5,299 bases of DNA from Acidobacteriota bacterium (lineage in GTDB: Bacteria; Acidobacteriota; Terriglobia; Acidiferrales; UBA7541). Under the pieces are notes generated by a model, which was given only the letters and a program-made list of their open reading frames with translations, did no database searches and had not been told where the DNA came from. Shown here one piece after another: positions 1 to 5,299 of the stretch; the first letter of the stretch is position 1, and every line of letters begins with the position of its first letter. The stretch is taken from the NCBI GenBank assembly GCA_003224515.1, contig QHZC01000251.1:1-5299 (forward strand), in the 5' to 3' direction. The position numbers were made by a program, and so were the translations under genes.

Positions 1-63
1 CCCGTTCACGGCCGCGGGCAGTGGGCGTACCGGAAGCTGGATTCCCGGGACGCCCATGCCATG
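1..63. other. left-edge sequence, no supported gene
   Basis: This is the stretch beyond the amidase stop codon. A plus-strand frame is open from base 1 to a TGA at 121-123 (40 codons), so the 3' end of a gene entering from the left and converging on the amidase is possible. The peptide resembles nothing I recognise. On the minus strand an ATG at 55-57 opens 19 codons to the edge without a ribosome binding site. Neither is strong enough to call as a gene. Confidence 0.3.
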
Positions 64-1914
64 TCAAATCATACGTGGACGGATCGCAGTGGTTGCGTTA
101 ACTGTTGCGCCAATTTTCGGTGAAGCAGCTGATTTGCGGTCGTGCGTGGGCGCACTTGTGGGCAGCGTGGGCAAGAACTGTGGCACAATGCGCGCCTGGA
201 TCACGTGCTCGAACCCGGAAGCGAACTTGATGAGCGTCGGCTCGCTGAAGGCTGTCCCCGTGAAGGTGATACCCACGGGAAGGCCGAACGAATTCCCCAT
301 CGGAACGTTGATCGCCGGGTAGCCCGCGATCGCTGCCGGCGACGAACTGCCTTCAGCGAGAAAGTGATCGCCGTTGATCAGGTCGGTCGTCCACGCCGGC
401 CAAGCTGTGGGCGAGACAAGTGCATCGACACCAAACTGTTGGAGAGCAGCGTCGATCCCCTGCGGTCCCCCGATCATTCGCTCGTTCGCCAGTGCGGCCT
501 GGTAATCCGCTTGGGTGAACGGGGCCGACGCAGCCAGTAGGAAGATTTCCTGACCAAAATATTTCAGTTCTACATCCGCGTGTGCCTCGTTGAAAGCAAT
601 GGCATCGGCGAGCGTCTTGATAGGAATGCCAACTCGCGTGGCTAAGTAAGCGTTGAGGTCACGCAAGAAGTCATAGATCAACACGGTGAATTCCGAGACG
701 GCCGCGATGATATCCGTGATCGTAGGAATGTCAGCGGGGTCCACAATGATTGCGCCACCATCGCTCAGGGCTTGGATCGCGGCGTCGTAGATGGCGTCGG
801 TTTTCGCACTCCCACCAGTCACGCCGTTGCGCATGACTCCTATGCGAGCCCCGTGGAGACCATCAGGATCCAGAAACTGGGTGTAATCGCTAAACACCTT
901 TTCGCGATTGGCAAACGTTGCGGGATCCCGAGGATCCGGAGTCTGGCTCGAAATAACTCCAAGCACGACGGCCGCGTCGGAGACCGTGCGGCCGTGCGGG
1001 CCGACAACGTCTTGGTCGTGAGAGATCGGCACAACACCGGCGCGGCTGGTCAGCCCCAGCGTCGTCTTGATACCGACAACGCCATTGTGGTTCGCCGGGC
1101 AGACGATCGAACCATCGGTTTCGGTCCCGACCGATCCGGCGGTGACATTCGCCGACACGGCAGCGGCCGAACCCGAACTGGAGCTACAAGGATTTGTGTT
1201 AATGATGTAAGGGTTGTTACATTGCCCACCACGGCCTGACCAGCCACTGGTAGCCGGGGAGCCGCGGAAGTAAGCCCACTCGCTGAGGTTAGTCTTGCCC
1301 ATGATGACCGCGCCACCTGCCCGCAGCTTGGCCGCAACCGTCGAGTCCTGCTGCGCTGGCATGCCCACCAACGCCAATGAACCGGCGGCGGTTTGCATTT
1401 TGTCGGCAGTATCGATGTTGTCTTTGAGCAAGATCGGGATTCCGTGCAGCGGACCTCTCACCTGCCCTTTCCGGCGTTCGCCGTCGCGCTGCAGCGCGAT
1501 CGCGTGCGCGTCGGGATTGAGCTCCAAGATGGAGTTCACTCGTGGGCCATCCTCGTCCTGGTTCTGATCCAGCACCTTGATTCGTTTCAGGTAATAATTC
1601 AGTAAGTCAGCCGCGGTGAGATGACCGGCTGTCATCTGCGCCTGCAGTTCAAGGATGGTGACCTCGTTCAGGTTGCTTGGAGCCGAAGCAATGGCAGAGG
1701 CCTGGGCTTGGTCAAGAGCAGCGGCGGCAGGAGCAGCTGCGGCCAGACTCCCGAAGGAGGCTGCTGCGGTACCGGCGAGGGCGCCCATGCGCAGAAAGTC
1801 CCGCCGGTCGACTCCGGGTGGAGGTTGTGGTTTCGTGCTCGCTGAAGAACGCACGTTAGCGAAAAGCTTTTCAATTCGCCGAAGCATGGCGGTCTTGTTA
1901 AATGTTCGCGACAT
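64..1914 (-). CDS. Tat-exported amidase-signature family hydrolase (peptide amidase / GatA-like)
   Basis: This 616-residue enzyme of the amidase-signature family hydrolyses a C-N amide bond; the substrate cannot be told from sequence. The motif DRRDFLRMG (residues 36-44) followed by an alanine-rich hydrophobic stretch to about residue 66 is a Tat signal peptide, so the folded enzyme should act outside the cytoplasm. Catalytic core: Lys164 in GIPILLKDNID, cis-Ser245 in NPCSSSSGSAAA and nucleophile Ser269 in GTETDGSIVCPA. The 24-residue Ser-Ser spacing matches the family. GTETDGSIVCPA resembles bacterial peptide amidases more than the GatA tRNA amidotransferase, and no GatB or GatC lies nearby. 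The ATG start is set by AGGAGG (1921-1926) six bases upstream. About 35 residues precede the twin arginines, a long n-region. A tail of about 33 residues after the usual FLPTLP end looks unconserved. The gene appears to be monocistronic. The family is certain, the substrate unknown. Confidence 0.95.
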   Translation of the reverse strand: MSRTFNKTAMLRRIEKLFANVRSSASTKPQPPPGVDRRDFLRMGALAGTAAASFGSLAAAAPAAAALDQAQASAIASAPSNLNEVTILELQAQMTAGHLTAADLLNYYLKRIKVLDQNQDEDGPRVNSILELNPDAHAIALQRDGERRKGQVRGPLHGIPILLKDNIDTADKMQTAAGSLALVGMPAQQDSTVAAKLRAGGAVIMGKTNLSEWAYFRGSPATSGWSGRGGQCNNPYIINTNPCSSSSGSAAAVSANVTAGSVGTETDGSIVCPANHNGVVGIKTTLGLTSRAGVVPISHDQDVVGPHGRTVSDAAVVLGVISSQTPDPRDPATFANREKVFSDYTQFLDPDGLHGARIGVMRNGVTGGSAKTDAIYDAAIQALSDGGAIIVDPADIPTITDIIAAVSEFTVLIYDFLRDLNAYLATRVGIPIKTLADAIAFNEAHADVELKYFGQEIFLLAASAPFTQADYQAALANERMIGGPQGIDAALQQFGVDALVSPTAWPAWTTDLINGDHFLAEGSSSPAAIAGYPAINVPMGNSFGLPVGITFTGTAFSEPTLIKFASGFEHVIQARIVPQFLPTLPTSAPTHDRKSAASPKIGATVNATTAIRPRMI

Positions 1915-1933
1915 TTCGTTCCTCCTTTATGGG

Positions 1934-1978
1934 CAACCCCACCTTCGCCGTTCCACAGGCGTGGTGGTTGGTTTTTTT
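1934..1978 (+). terminator. terminator-like hairpin plus T7 tract, antisense to the amidase leader
   Basis: On the plus strand, 1934-1949 pairs with 1958-1970. The pairs are CGCC/GGCG next to an 8-nt loop, ACC/GGT, then CAACC/GGTTG, with a CC bulge and a small TT/T internal loop, about 12 bp in all. One G and seven T (1972-1978) follow directly, the form of a Rho-independent terminator. No plus-strand gene ends upstream, so it could stop antisense transcription running through the amidase. Read on the minus strand, the same hairpin sits a few bases upstream of the amidase ribosome binding site and could affect its translation. Confidence 0.45.
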
Positions 1979-2278
1979 GACTCGGTGGACTGACGCACAG
2001 AAGTTCGACCCTTGCGATGAATTGAGCCTCCCCTGCGGACATGCGCGCGCGCACCGGGGCTGAACTACCTAAGGTTTTCGGTAGGGCCTACTACGACAAA
2101 GAGTCCGTGTCAGCATTCCTGAGGCTTCGGGCAGTAATTCTCCCCCTGCAGTACCGAAACTGTCAATCTTTGAAAGGCAAAACACGCCCTCCATGCGTGA
2201 GTCGTAATATTCAGAAATCCCCGTCCCGTGCGCGAAAGTTGACTTATCTTTGATGGCTGGCACTGTCCTCGATTTTTT
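1979..2278. other. intergenic region without a supported gene (amidase leader)
   Basis: About 300 nt between the amidase leader hairpin and the end of the STAS gene. Short open frames on both strands (plus 2041-2253; minus 2263-2069) lack convincing ribosome binding sites and resemble no protein family. The region holds the candidate amidase promoter listed separately, a short GC-alternating tract at about 2043-2051 and a small near-palindrome TAGGGCCTA. I see no intrinsic terminator behind the STAS gene: its minus-strand downstream sequence is A-rich, without a T-run. Confidence 0.5.
2137..2166 (-). promoter_or_regulatory. candidate sigma-70-type promoter for the amidase
   Basis: On the minus strand a perfect TTGACA (2166-2161) is followed, after 18 nt, by GAGAAT (2142-2137), which matches four of six -10 positions including the conserved A2 and T6. 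Transcription would begin near 2130 and give a leader of about 215 nt before the amidase ATG, carrying the hairpin at 1934-1970. The long leader and imperfect -10 keep confidence modest; transcription from the STAS operon could also read through. Confidence 0.35.
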
Positions 2279-2617
2279 TCAATCTACGCAGTGGGTGACC
2301 GCTTCATTACAGCTGGGGTAGATAGAAAATATGCTTGTAAACTGGGCGATCTTAAAGATCTCGTAGATGTGGTCATTTAAACCGGCGAGCGCGAGTTTGC
2401 CATTGACCTTCTTTATATTTTTAGCCACCATCATCAATACGCGTAAACCGAGACTGCTCATATAGGTCAGCTCTGAGAAATCAAGCACGAGCCGGTCTTC
2501 GCCCTCATTGATGAGAGCCAGAAGCTGCTTTTCGACCCTTTGAGAGGAGTTTGCGTCGAGTCTTCCTCGTAGCCCAACGATCTTGACCTTGCCACGCTTC
2601 TCCTCTTTGATCTCCAT
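2279..2617 (-). CDS. STAS-domain anti-sigma factor antagonist (SpoIIAA/RsbV-like)
   Basis: A 112-residue single STAS domain, about the normal length for SpoIIAA/RsbV proteins. In the family, the unphosphorylated form binds the HATPase anti-sigma kinase and frees the sigma factor; phosphorylation of one serine breaks that binding. Seen here: a beta-rich N-terminus (EIKEEKRGKVKIVGLRGRLD), the core strand LVLDFSEL, then TYMSSLGLRVL, in which Ser55 aligns with the phosphorylated serine. The usual preceding Asp is replaced by Ser54. GKLALAGLNDHIYEIFKIA (about residues 75-93) is the typical second half. The ATG at 2617 is preferred over an in-frame TTG at 2635 because AGGGGA lies 7 nt upstream of the ATG. 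The gene lies 190 nt downstream of the RsbW-like kinase in the same direction, and that kinase is its probable partner. The cytoplasmic role is confident; the cognate sigma factor is unknown. Confidence 0.9.
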   Translation of the reverse strand: MEIKEEKRGKVKIVGLRGRLDANSSQRVEKQLLALINEGEDRLVLDFSELTYMSSLGLRVLMMVAKNIKKVNGKLALAGLNDHIYEIFKIAQFTSIFSIYPSCNEAVTHCVD

Positions 2618-2624
2618 TCGAATT

Positions 2625-2630
2625 TCCCCT
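2625..2630 (-). promoter_or_regulatory. ribosome binding site deciding the STAS gene start
   Basis: AGGGGA on the minus strand lies 7 nt before the ATG at 2617. It falls just inside the extra six codons that a TTG start at 2635 would add, so the shorter 112-residue product is the better model. Confidence 0.65.
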
Positions 2631-2807
2631 GTCAATTACGATATCGAAATGCCTAAGTCTTGGTTGCCGATACTCTGCGGCCCGATTGCGCCGCAGATCT
2701 CGAGTGCTGCCTTGTCAAAAAAGAAGACTTCCGAGCCTCCGCGGAGCCAAACTCTTTTTCAATTACCTCCGGGACGGTGTCGGCCCGGCACGAGCCATTC
2801 TTAGCGG
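2631..2807. other. non-coding spacer between the RsbW-like and STAS genes
   Basis: I find no small gene here on either strand. It contains two inverted repeats: a 7-bp stem CTGCGGC/GCCGCAG (2675-2681 with 2690-2696, 8-nt loop) and a 5-bp stem CCGGG/CCCGG (2769-2773 with 2784-2788). Neither is followed by a T-run, so neither is a clear intrinsic terminator. A TTGACA on the minus strand (2719-2714) has no recognisable -10 element at the right distance. Confidence 0.45.
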
Positions 2808-3260
2808 TTACATCCAACGCTGTCTCGGCTTGCTCTTCTCGGTCTTTTTTCTCATTACCAGATGGTTTTTCTCTTCTCTTCTGGTGTATTCGATGCTGCT
2901 GGTGAGCTCTCGAACCAGGTGTAGGCCCAGTCCCCCGACACTCCTCTGCTCGAGCGGTCGATCCAGGTCCGGTGGGGGAATTTGCAGCGGATTGAAGGGA
3001 CGGCCATCATCTTCAACCTCGATGACCAGCTCACCGTCTGTTAGGTCAGCACGCACCACGATCTCGTGCCGCTGGTTATCCCCGTATGCGTAGGAGATAA
3101 CGTTTGCAAGGACCTCCTCCAGAATCAGATTGAGCTCGAAAAGGGTCTTAGACGAAAGACTGCATTTCTCTCCGAAGTTTTCCAGTTCGCCGTGCAACTT
3201 CGCGATTTCGGAGAGGTCGTTCCTTAAGACGATGCGGATCTGCTCATAGCCCATGCCCAC
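2808..3260 (-). CDS. RsbW/SpoIIAB-like anti-sigma regulatory factor (HATPase serine kinase)
   Basis: A 150-residue GHKL ATP-binding protein of the HATPase_c_2 / RsbW class. In this family the protein holds a sigma factor inactive and uses ATP to phosphorylate its STAS antagonist. ATP-site motifs are present: the N-box in LILEEVLANVISYAY (Glu49, Asn53), the G1 box EVEDDGRPFNP (Asp84, Gly86) and the G2 box GGLGLHLV (109-116). No membrane segment or extra domain is present, so it should be cytoplasmic. The tail after about residue 137 is Lys/Arg-rich. The start is taken as GTG at 3260, with AGGTGG (3268-3273) 7 nt upstream; an ATG two codons later is possible but sits far from that site. It is transcribed ahead of the STAS gene, the reverse of the usual antagonist-then-kinase order. 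No PP2C/SpoIIE phosphatase is in the window. The sigma factor it controls is unknown. Confidence 0.9.
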   Translation of the reverse strand: MGMGYEQIRIVLRNDLSEIAKLHGELENFGEKCSLSSKTLFELNLILEEVLANVISYAYGDNQRHEIVVRADLTDGELVIEVEDDGRPFNPLQIPPPDLDRPLEQRSVGGLGLHLVRELTSSIEYTRREEKNHLVMRKKTEKSKPRQRWM

Positions 3261-3280
3261 ACCGCCACCACCTGAGAGAA

Positions 3281-3298
3281 GTGGATGGTTCCGTCCAC
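3281..3298. promoter_or_regulatory. 18-bp near-perfect dyad upstream of the kinase gene
   Basis: GTGGATGG-TT-CCGTCCAC pairs at seven of eight positions, and the mismatch would be a G-T wobble in RNA. It lies 7 nt beyond the ribosome binding site of the RsbW-like gene. It could be a DNA operator for a dimeric regulator, or an RNA hairpin in the leader modulating kinase translation. Confidence 0.35.
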
Positions 3299-3446
3299 CC
3301 AGCTTGCTCTTTGAAACTCCCGTTGAATCCTACCACAGGACTGACGGAGTACTGCCGAATGCGCAGGTTTCTGAGTGGTTGTCTTAAGTTTCGCGGCCGC
3401 CGCCCAACCCCTGACTCTTGGCCAGAGCTTGTGGACTTGCCCCGAG

Positions 3447-3456
3447 TACCCGGGTA
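3447..3456. promoter_or_regulatory. 10-bp perfect palindrome upstream of the ECF sigma gene
   Basis: TACCCGGGTA is a perfect palindrome about 22 nt upstream of the possible -10 element TAGAAT and 77 nt upstream of the preferred sigma start. A 10-bp palindrome can occur by chance, so the operator call is weak. Confidence 0.2.
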
Positions 3457-3532
3457 ATTGTTAGGGTCGTAGGGTGGTAGAATGCGTGCAACATACTGTC
3501 CCCATCAACTTTTCTTCTGGTGCGTTGTATTT

Positions 3533-4072
3533 ATGGATGACAACGAGGATTTGAGGCTCGTCTCTGAGTCCCGGCAAGGTAGCCGAGACTCCTTTGAGAG
3601 GCTGCTCCTCCGGTATGAAAAGCCAATCTTTAACGCAGCCTACCGGATCCTTCGCGATTACGAGGATGCAAGGGATGTTACTCAGAACGTCTTTCTCAAA
3701 GCGTTTCAAAACCTCGAACACTTTAATGCGAAGCACCGCTTTTTCAGCTGGATTTACAGAATCGCCCTCAACGAGTCGATTAATCTCTCCAAAAGCAGAA
3801 GGCGGTTCGATGCTGCTGAAGATGCCAGGATTGAGGTACGGAATACGCCCGAAAACCTCCTGAGCAGAAAAGAGCTTGGTGAGGTCGTTCAGGCAGCTCT
3901 AATGTCCTTGGAGTTCGAGCACAGGGTGGTCATTGTGCTGAGACATTTCAATCACCGCAGCTACCAGCAGATGGGCGAGATCCTTGAAATACCCGAAAAG
4001 ACAGTTAAGTCAAGGCTGTTCACCGCTAGGGCTCTTTTAAGGGAAATCCTCTCCGGGAAGGGGGTCCTTTGA
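3533..4072 (+). CDS. ECF-subfamily (RpoE-like) RNA polymerase sigma factor
   Basis: This 179-residue protein has the two-domain ECF layout and would direct RNA polymerase to a dedicated promoter set. Region 2 spans about residues 20-90: YEKPIFNAAYRILRDYEDAR and DVTQNVFLKAFQNL are typical of 2.1-2.2, and FFSWIYRIALNESINLSKS carries the 2.3-2.4 -10 recognition helix. Region 4 spans about 117-171, with the helix-turn-helix SYQQMGEILEIPEKTVKSRL that reads the -35 element. No C-terminal extension is present. The ATG at 3533 is chosen because MDDNEDLRLVSES begins like other ECF factors. An in-frame ATG at 3482 would add 17 hydrophobic, unfamiliar residues (including PHQLFFWCVVF), but it has the better upstream purine-rich site (AGGGTGG), so the start is uncertain. 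The stop overlaps the start of the anti-sigma gene, which indicates translational coupling and a cognate pair. Confidence 0.92.
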   Translation: MDDNEDLRLVSESRQGSRDSFERLLLRYEKPIFNAAYRILRDYEDARDVTQNVFLKAFQNLEHFNAKHRFFSWIYRIALNESINLSKSRRRFDAAEDARIEVRNTPENLLSRKELGEVVQAALMSLEFEHRVVIVLRHFNHRSYQQMGEILEIPEKTVKSRLFTARALLREILSGKGVL

Positions 4073-4857
4073 GCGAGTCGCGGGTGAAGTACTTGGAGCT
4101 GATACACGCCGAAATAGATGGAGAGGCAAGTGACAAGGAACTGGCCGCTCTTCAGGAGTATCTAGCCTCCGATCACGAAGCGCAAAAACTACGGGCCGCA
4201 CTAGCGAAGCTGAACAATGTTTTAAACCAGGTCGAAGAGGTCGAAACTCCGGCCGACTTGCACACAAGCATATTGACGGCTCTCCCGCCGCGGCGCCCTG
4301 CCTTGGAAATTGTTGCACAGAACAGTAGTCCCTGGCGGCTAAGAATTCCTTTCATTCGTTACGGATACACTCTGGCAGCCGGCTTGCTCCTAGGTGCAGT
4401 TCTTACAGGGGTCGCTCTCAAGAACCTGTCTCCACCAGAAAAGTCGGACATCTACGGCACTCTGGCCGTTCGGGAAAATGCCCAGCGTTATGTTGCCGTG
4501 GAGCACATGAACCTGGACTTTCCCGTCCTTCGAGGTTCTGTCGAGCTAAGCCGTTCCGGTTCTAACTCGATGATGGTCTTCGATTTATATGGCCAGCAAG
4601 CGGTCGAGGTTGAGGTAGGGTTTGACGGCAGCCAGGCGGGCCTTATGAGTTTCAACCAGCAGCTAGGTGCTATTCGCTCGTTTCAGGTCAAAGAGGGTAC
4701 TATATCGTTCCAGAGTGAGGGTAAGCAGCGGTCGACTGTCGTCCTAGCAAGCAAGAAGCATGCCCAGCTCCTCCTGAACCTCAGCTTTTATGTCGGAGGC
4801 AAGCTTGTTCATCAGGGGACGCTCGGGGGAGCAGCGCGAGCAGGATCCGGGAAATAA
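4069..4857 (+). CDS. single-pass membrane anti-sigma factor, cysteine-free
   Basis: The product has 262 residues. An N-terminal cytoplasmic helical domain (about 1-72; LIHAEIDGEASDKELAALQE, then EYLASDHEAQKLRAALAKL) has the shape of anti-sigma domains that grip ECF factors. One membrane segment follows (about 98-118, YTLAAGLLLGAVLTGVAL), then an extracytoplasmic part of about 140 residues that looks beta-rich (VELSRSGSNSMMVFDLYG, EGTISFQSEGKQRSTVVLA). No cysteine occurs anywhere, so the HxxxCxxC zinc motif of ZAS anti-sigma factors is absent and a thiol-redox switch is unlikely. The inferred role is to sequester the adjacent sigma factor until an envelope signal releases it. The start is TTG at 4069, giving a TTGA overlap with the sigma stop; the purine-rich GGGAAGGGGG (4055-4064) lies just upstream. 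GTG at 4084 is an alternative. Function rests on domain shape and position; no signal ligand is evident. Confidence 0.8.
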   Translation: MSESRVKYLELIHAEIDGEASDKELAALQEYLASDHEAQKLRAALAKLNNVLNQVEEVETPADLHTSILTALPPRRPALEIVAQNSSPWRLRIPFIRYGYTLAAGLLLGAVLTGVALKNLSPPEKSDIYGTLAVRENAQRYVAVEHMNLDFPVLRGSVELSRSGSNSMMVFDLYGQQAVEVEVGFDGSQAGLMSFNQQLGAIRSFQVKEGTISFQSEGKQRSTVVLASKKHAQLLLNLSFYVGGKLVHQGTLGGAARAGSGK

Positions 4858-4934
4858 AAATTTCCAACTTTTTGCTCTCGGGTTTGTATTTGAAGTAATC
4901 GGGCCACCAGGAACTCAGCTGAACTGGAGGAAAT

Positions 4935-5299
4935 ATGGAGATTCGCGATAACCGGAAGGTCAAAAGGAACATCATCCTCGGGAGTATTGTGTTGGTTGCA
5001 ATGGCCGCAGCCGTCTACTTCAGCTTCTTCTACCCGCCTTCTGGTAAACAGGTGACGGGCACGATTGCTCCGGCCGCGCGGTATCGGGCCGAGCAGATCG
5101 GTAAAGCTGACGTGAAGGTCGAGGAAACCGATATAACGCGGTGGACCCAGACGGCCGAATTCGATCATCTTTCGAAGGACCCCGCTGCCCGCAAGCTCTT
5201 CACAAATGCGGCGTTTCGCAGTGCACTAGCGAATGACGCCGTCCGCGATGCGCTCAGGAATGCCGCTGTCCGCGATGCACTAGCGAACTCCGCCGTCCG
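4935..5299 (+). CDS. membrane-anchored protein with 9-residue tandem repeats, truncated by the window edge
   Basis: The frame is open from ATG 4935 to the right edge: 121 complete codons and no stop. GGAGG (4926-4930) lies 4 nt before the ATG. A basic start (MEIRDNRKVKRN) leads into one hydrophobic segment (about residues 13-33, IILGSIVLVAMAAAVYFSFF), so the protein is probably an inner-membrane anchor with an extracytoplasmic body; an uncleaved signal is more likely than a lipoprotein because there is no lipobox cysteine. Residues 34-78 form a linker (KQVTGTIAPAARYRAEQIG) that I do not recognise. From residue 82, 9-residue units of consensus N-x-A-V-R-D-A-L-A begin and continue to the edge. 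The gene is 77 nt downstream of the anti-sigma gene with no obvious terminator between, so it is probably in the same operon. Function is unknown; a structural, sensory or sigma-regulated envelope role is only a guess. Confidence 0.8.
   Translation, partial: MEIRDNRKVKRNIILGSIVLVAMAAAVYFSFFYPPSGKQVTGTIAPAARYRAEQIGKADVKVEETDITRWTQTAEFDHLSKDPAARKLFTNAAFRSALANDAVRDALRNAAVRDALANSAV
5178..5299 (+). repeat. 27-bp coding tandem repeat (9-residue units)
   Basis: Units start at 5178 (degenerate, DPAARKLFT), 5205 (NAAFRSALA), 5232 (NDAVRDALR), 5259 (NAAVRDALA) and 5286 (NSAV..., cut by the edge). The three complete canonical units differ by about 6 of 27 bases when unit 5259 is compared with either of its neighbours, while the protein pattern is kept. 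This fits in-frame duplication followed by divergence under protein-level constraint. The array has no unrelated spacers, so it is not a CRISPR. Its full length is unknown. Confidence 0.85.

Larger units (their letters stand above)
3261..3532. other. divergent intergenic region between the kinase and ECF sigma genes
   Basis: Promoters for both the minus-strand kinase/STAS genes and the plus-strand sigma operon should lie in these 272 nt. I see no strong consensus promoter on either strand. For the sigma gene, TAGAAT (3478-3483) is a fair -10 element, but the nearest -35-like TTGTTA (3458-3463) leaves only a 14-nt spacer. If TAGAAT were used, transcription would start near 3490 and support the 3533 start codon. 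Two dyad elements are listed separately. Confidence 0.45.

Noticed and set aside
142..1239. Long plus-strand open frames inside the amidase (142-540, 772-1239)
   Set aside because: They lie antisense to a complete, motif-rich amidase, are Arg-rich without recognisable domains, and have no convincing ribosome binding sites. They are codon-bias shadows.
64..1914. GatA subunit of the Glu-tRNA(Gln) amidotransferase
   Set aside because: The Tat signal peptide, the peptide-amidase-like GTETDGSIVCPA motif and the absence of GatB/GatC argue for a secreted stand-alone amidase.
2069..2263. 64-codon minus-strand frame between the STAS and amidase genes
   Set aside because: It starts with GTG, its GAGGA lies only about 2 nt from the start, its composition is not protein-like, and the candidate amidase promoter lies inside it.
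2583..3093. Plus-strand frames opposite the STAS and kinase genes (2583-2804, 2660-2905, 2686-3093)
   Set aside because: They overlap well-supported minus-strand genes, are Ser/Arg/Pro-rich and carry no family signature.
4858..4934. Possible separate promoter or terminator between the anti-sigma and repeat-protein genes
   Set aside because: TCAGCTGA (4915-4922) is an 8-bp palindrome and GAACT occurs twice, but there is no hairpin with a T-run and no spaced -35/-10 pair, so one operon is the simpler reading.
5178..5299. Possible CRISPR array at the right edge
   Set aside because: The 27-bp units abut without spacers and stay in frame with a conserved 9-residue protein pattern, so this is a coding tandem repeat.

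Overview
The window looks like a chromosomal segment of a Gram-negative-type bacterium with moderate GC content by eye. A Tat-exported amidase, a SpoIIAA/RsbV-RsbW type partner-switching pair and an ECF sigma factor with a single-pass anti-sigma factor are a combination common in Acidobacteriota and related soil lineages. No phylogenetic marker is present, so this placement is only a suggestion. I saw no tRNA, rRNA, CRISPR array or insertion sequence.

Layout. The left part (64-1914, minus strand) is a complete amidase-signature hydrolase with a twin-arginine signal peptide and an intact Lys-Ser-Ser triad. About 360 nt of gene-free DNA follows (1915-2278). It contains the amidase leader, a candidate promoter and a hairpin plus T-run that reads as an intrinsic terminator on the opposite strand. 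Next come two minus-strand regulatory genes: a STAS anti-sigma-factor antagonist (2279-2617) and, upstream of it, an RsbW-like HATPase serine kinase/anti-sigma factor (2808-3260). A 272-nt divergent intergenic region (3261-3532) separates these from a plus-strand cluster: an ECF sigma factor (3533-4072, possibly starting at 3482), a translationally coupled membrane anti-sigma factor without cysteines (4069-4857), and a membrane-anchored protein that runs off the right edge (4935-5299+). The last protein ends, within the window, in 9-residue tandem repeats.

How the genes may work together. The right half puts two different modes of sigma-factor control back to back. One is phosphorylation-dependent partner switching (kinase plus STAS protein, with no phosphatase or cognate sigma factor visible). 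The other is a transmembrane ECF sigma/anti-sigma switch. The repeat protein lies 77 nt downstream of the anti-sigma gene in the same direction and shares a one-TM, extracytoplasmic topology with it. It is the least familiar gene here and could be a co-sensor, an effector or a target of the sigma system. That role is inferred from position only. The amidase is probably an independent transcription unit.
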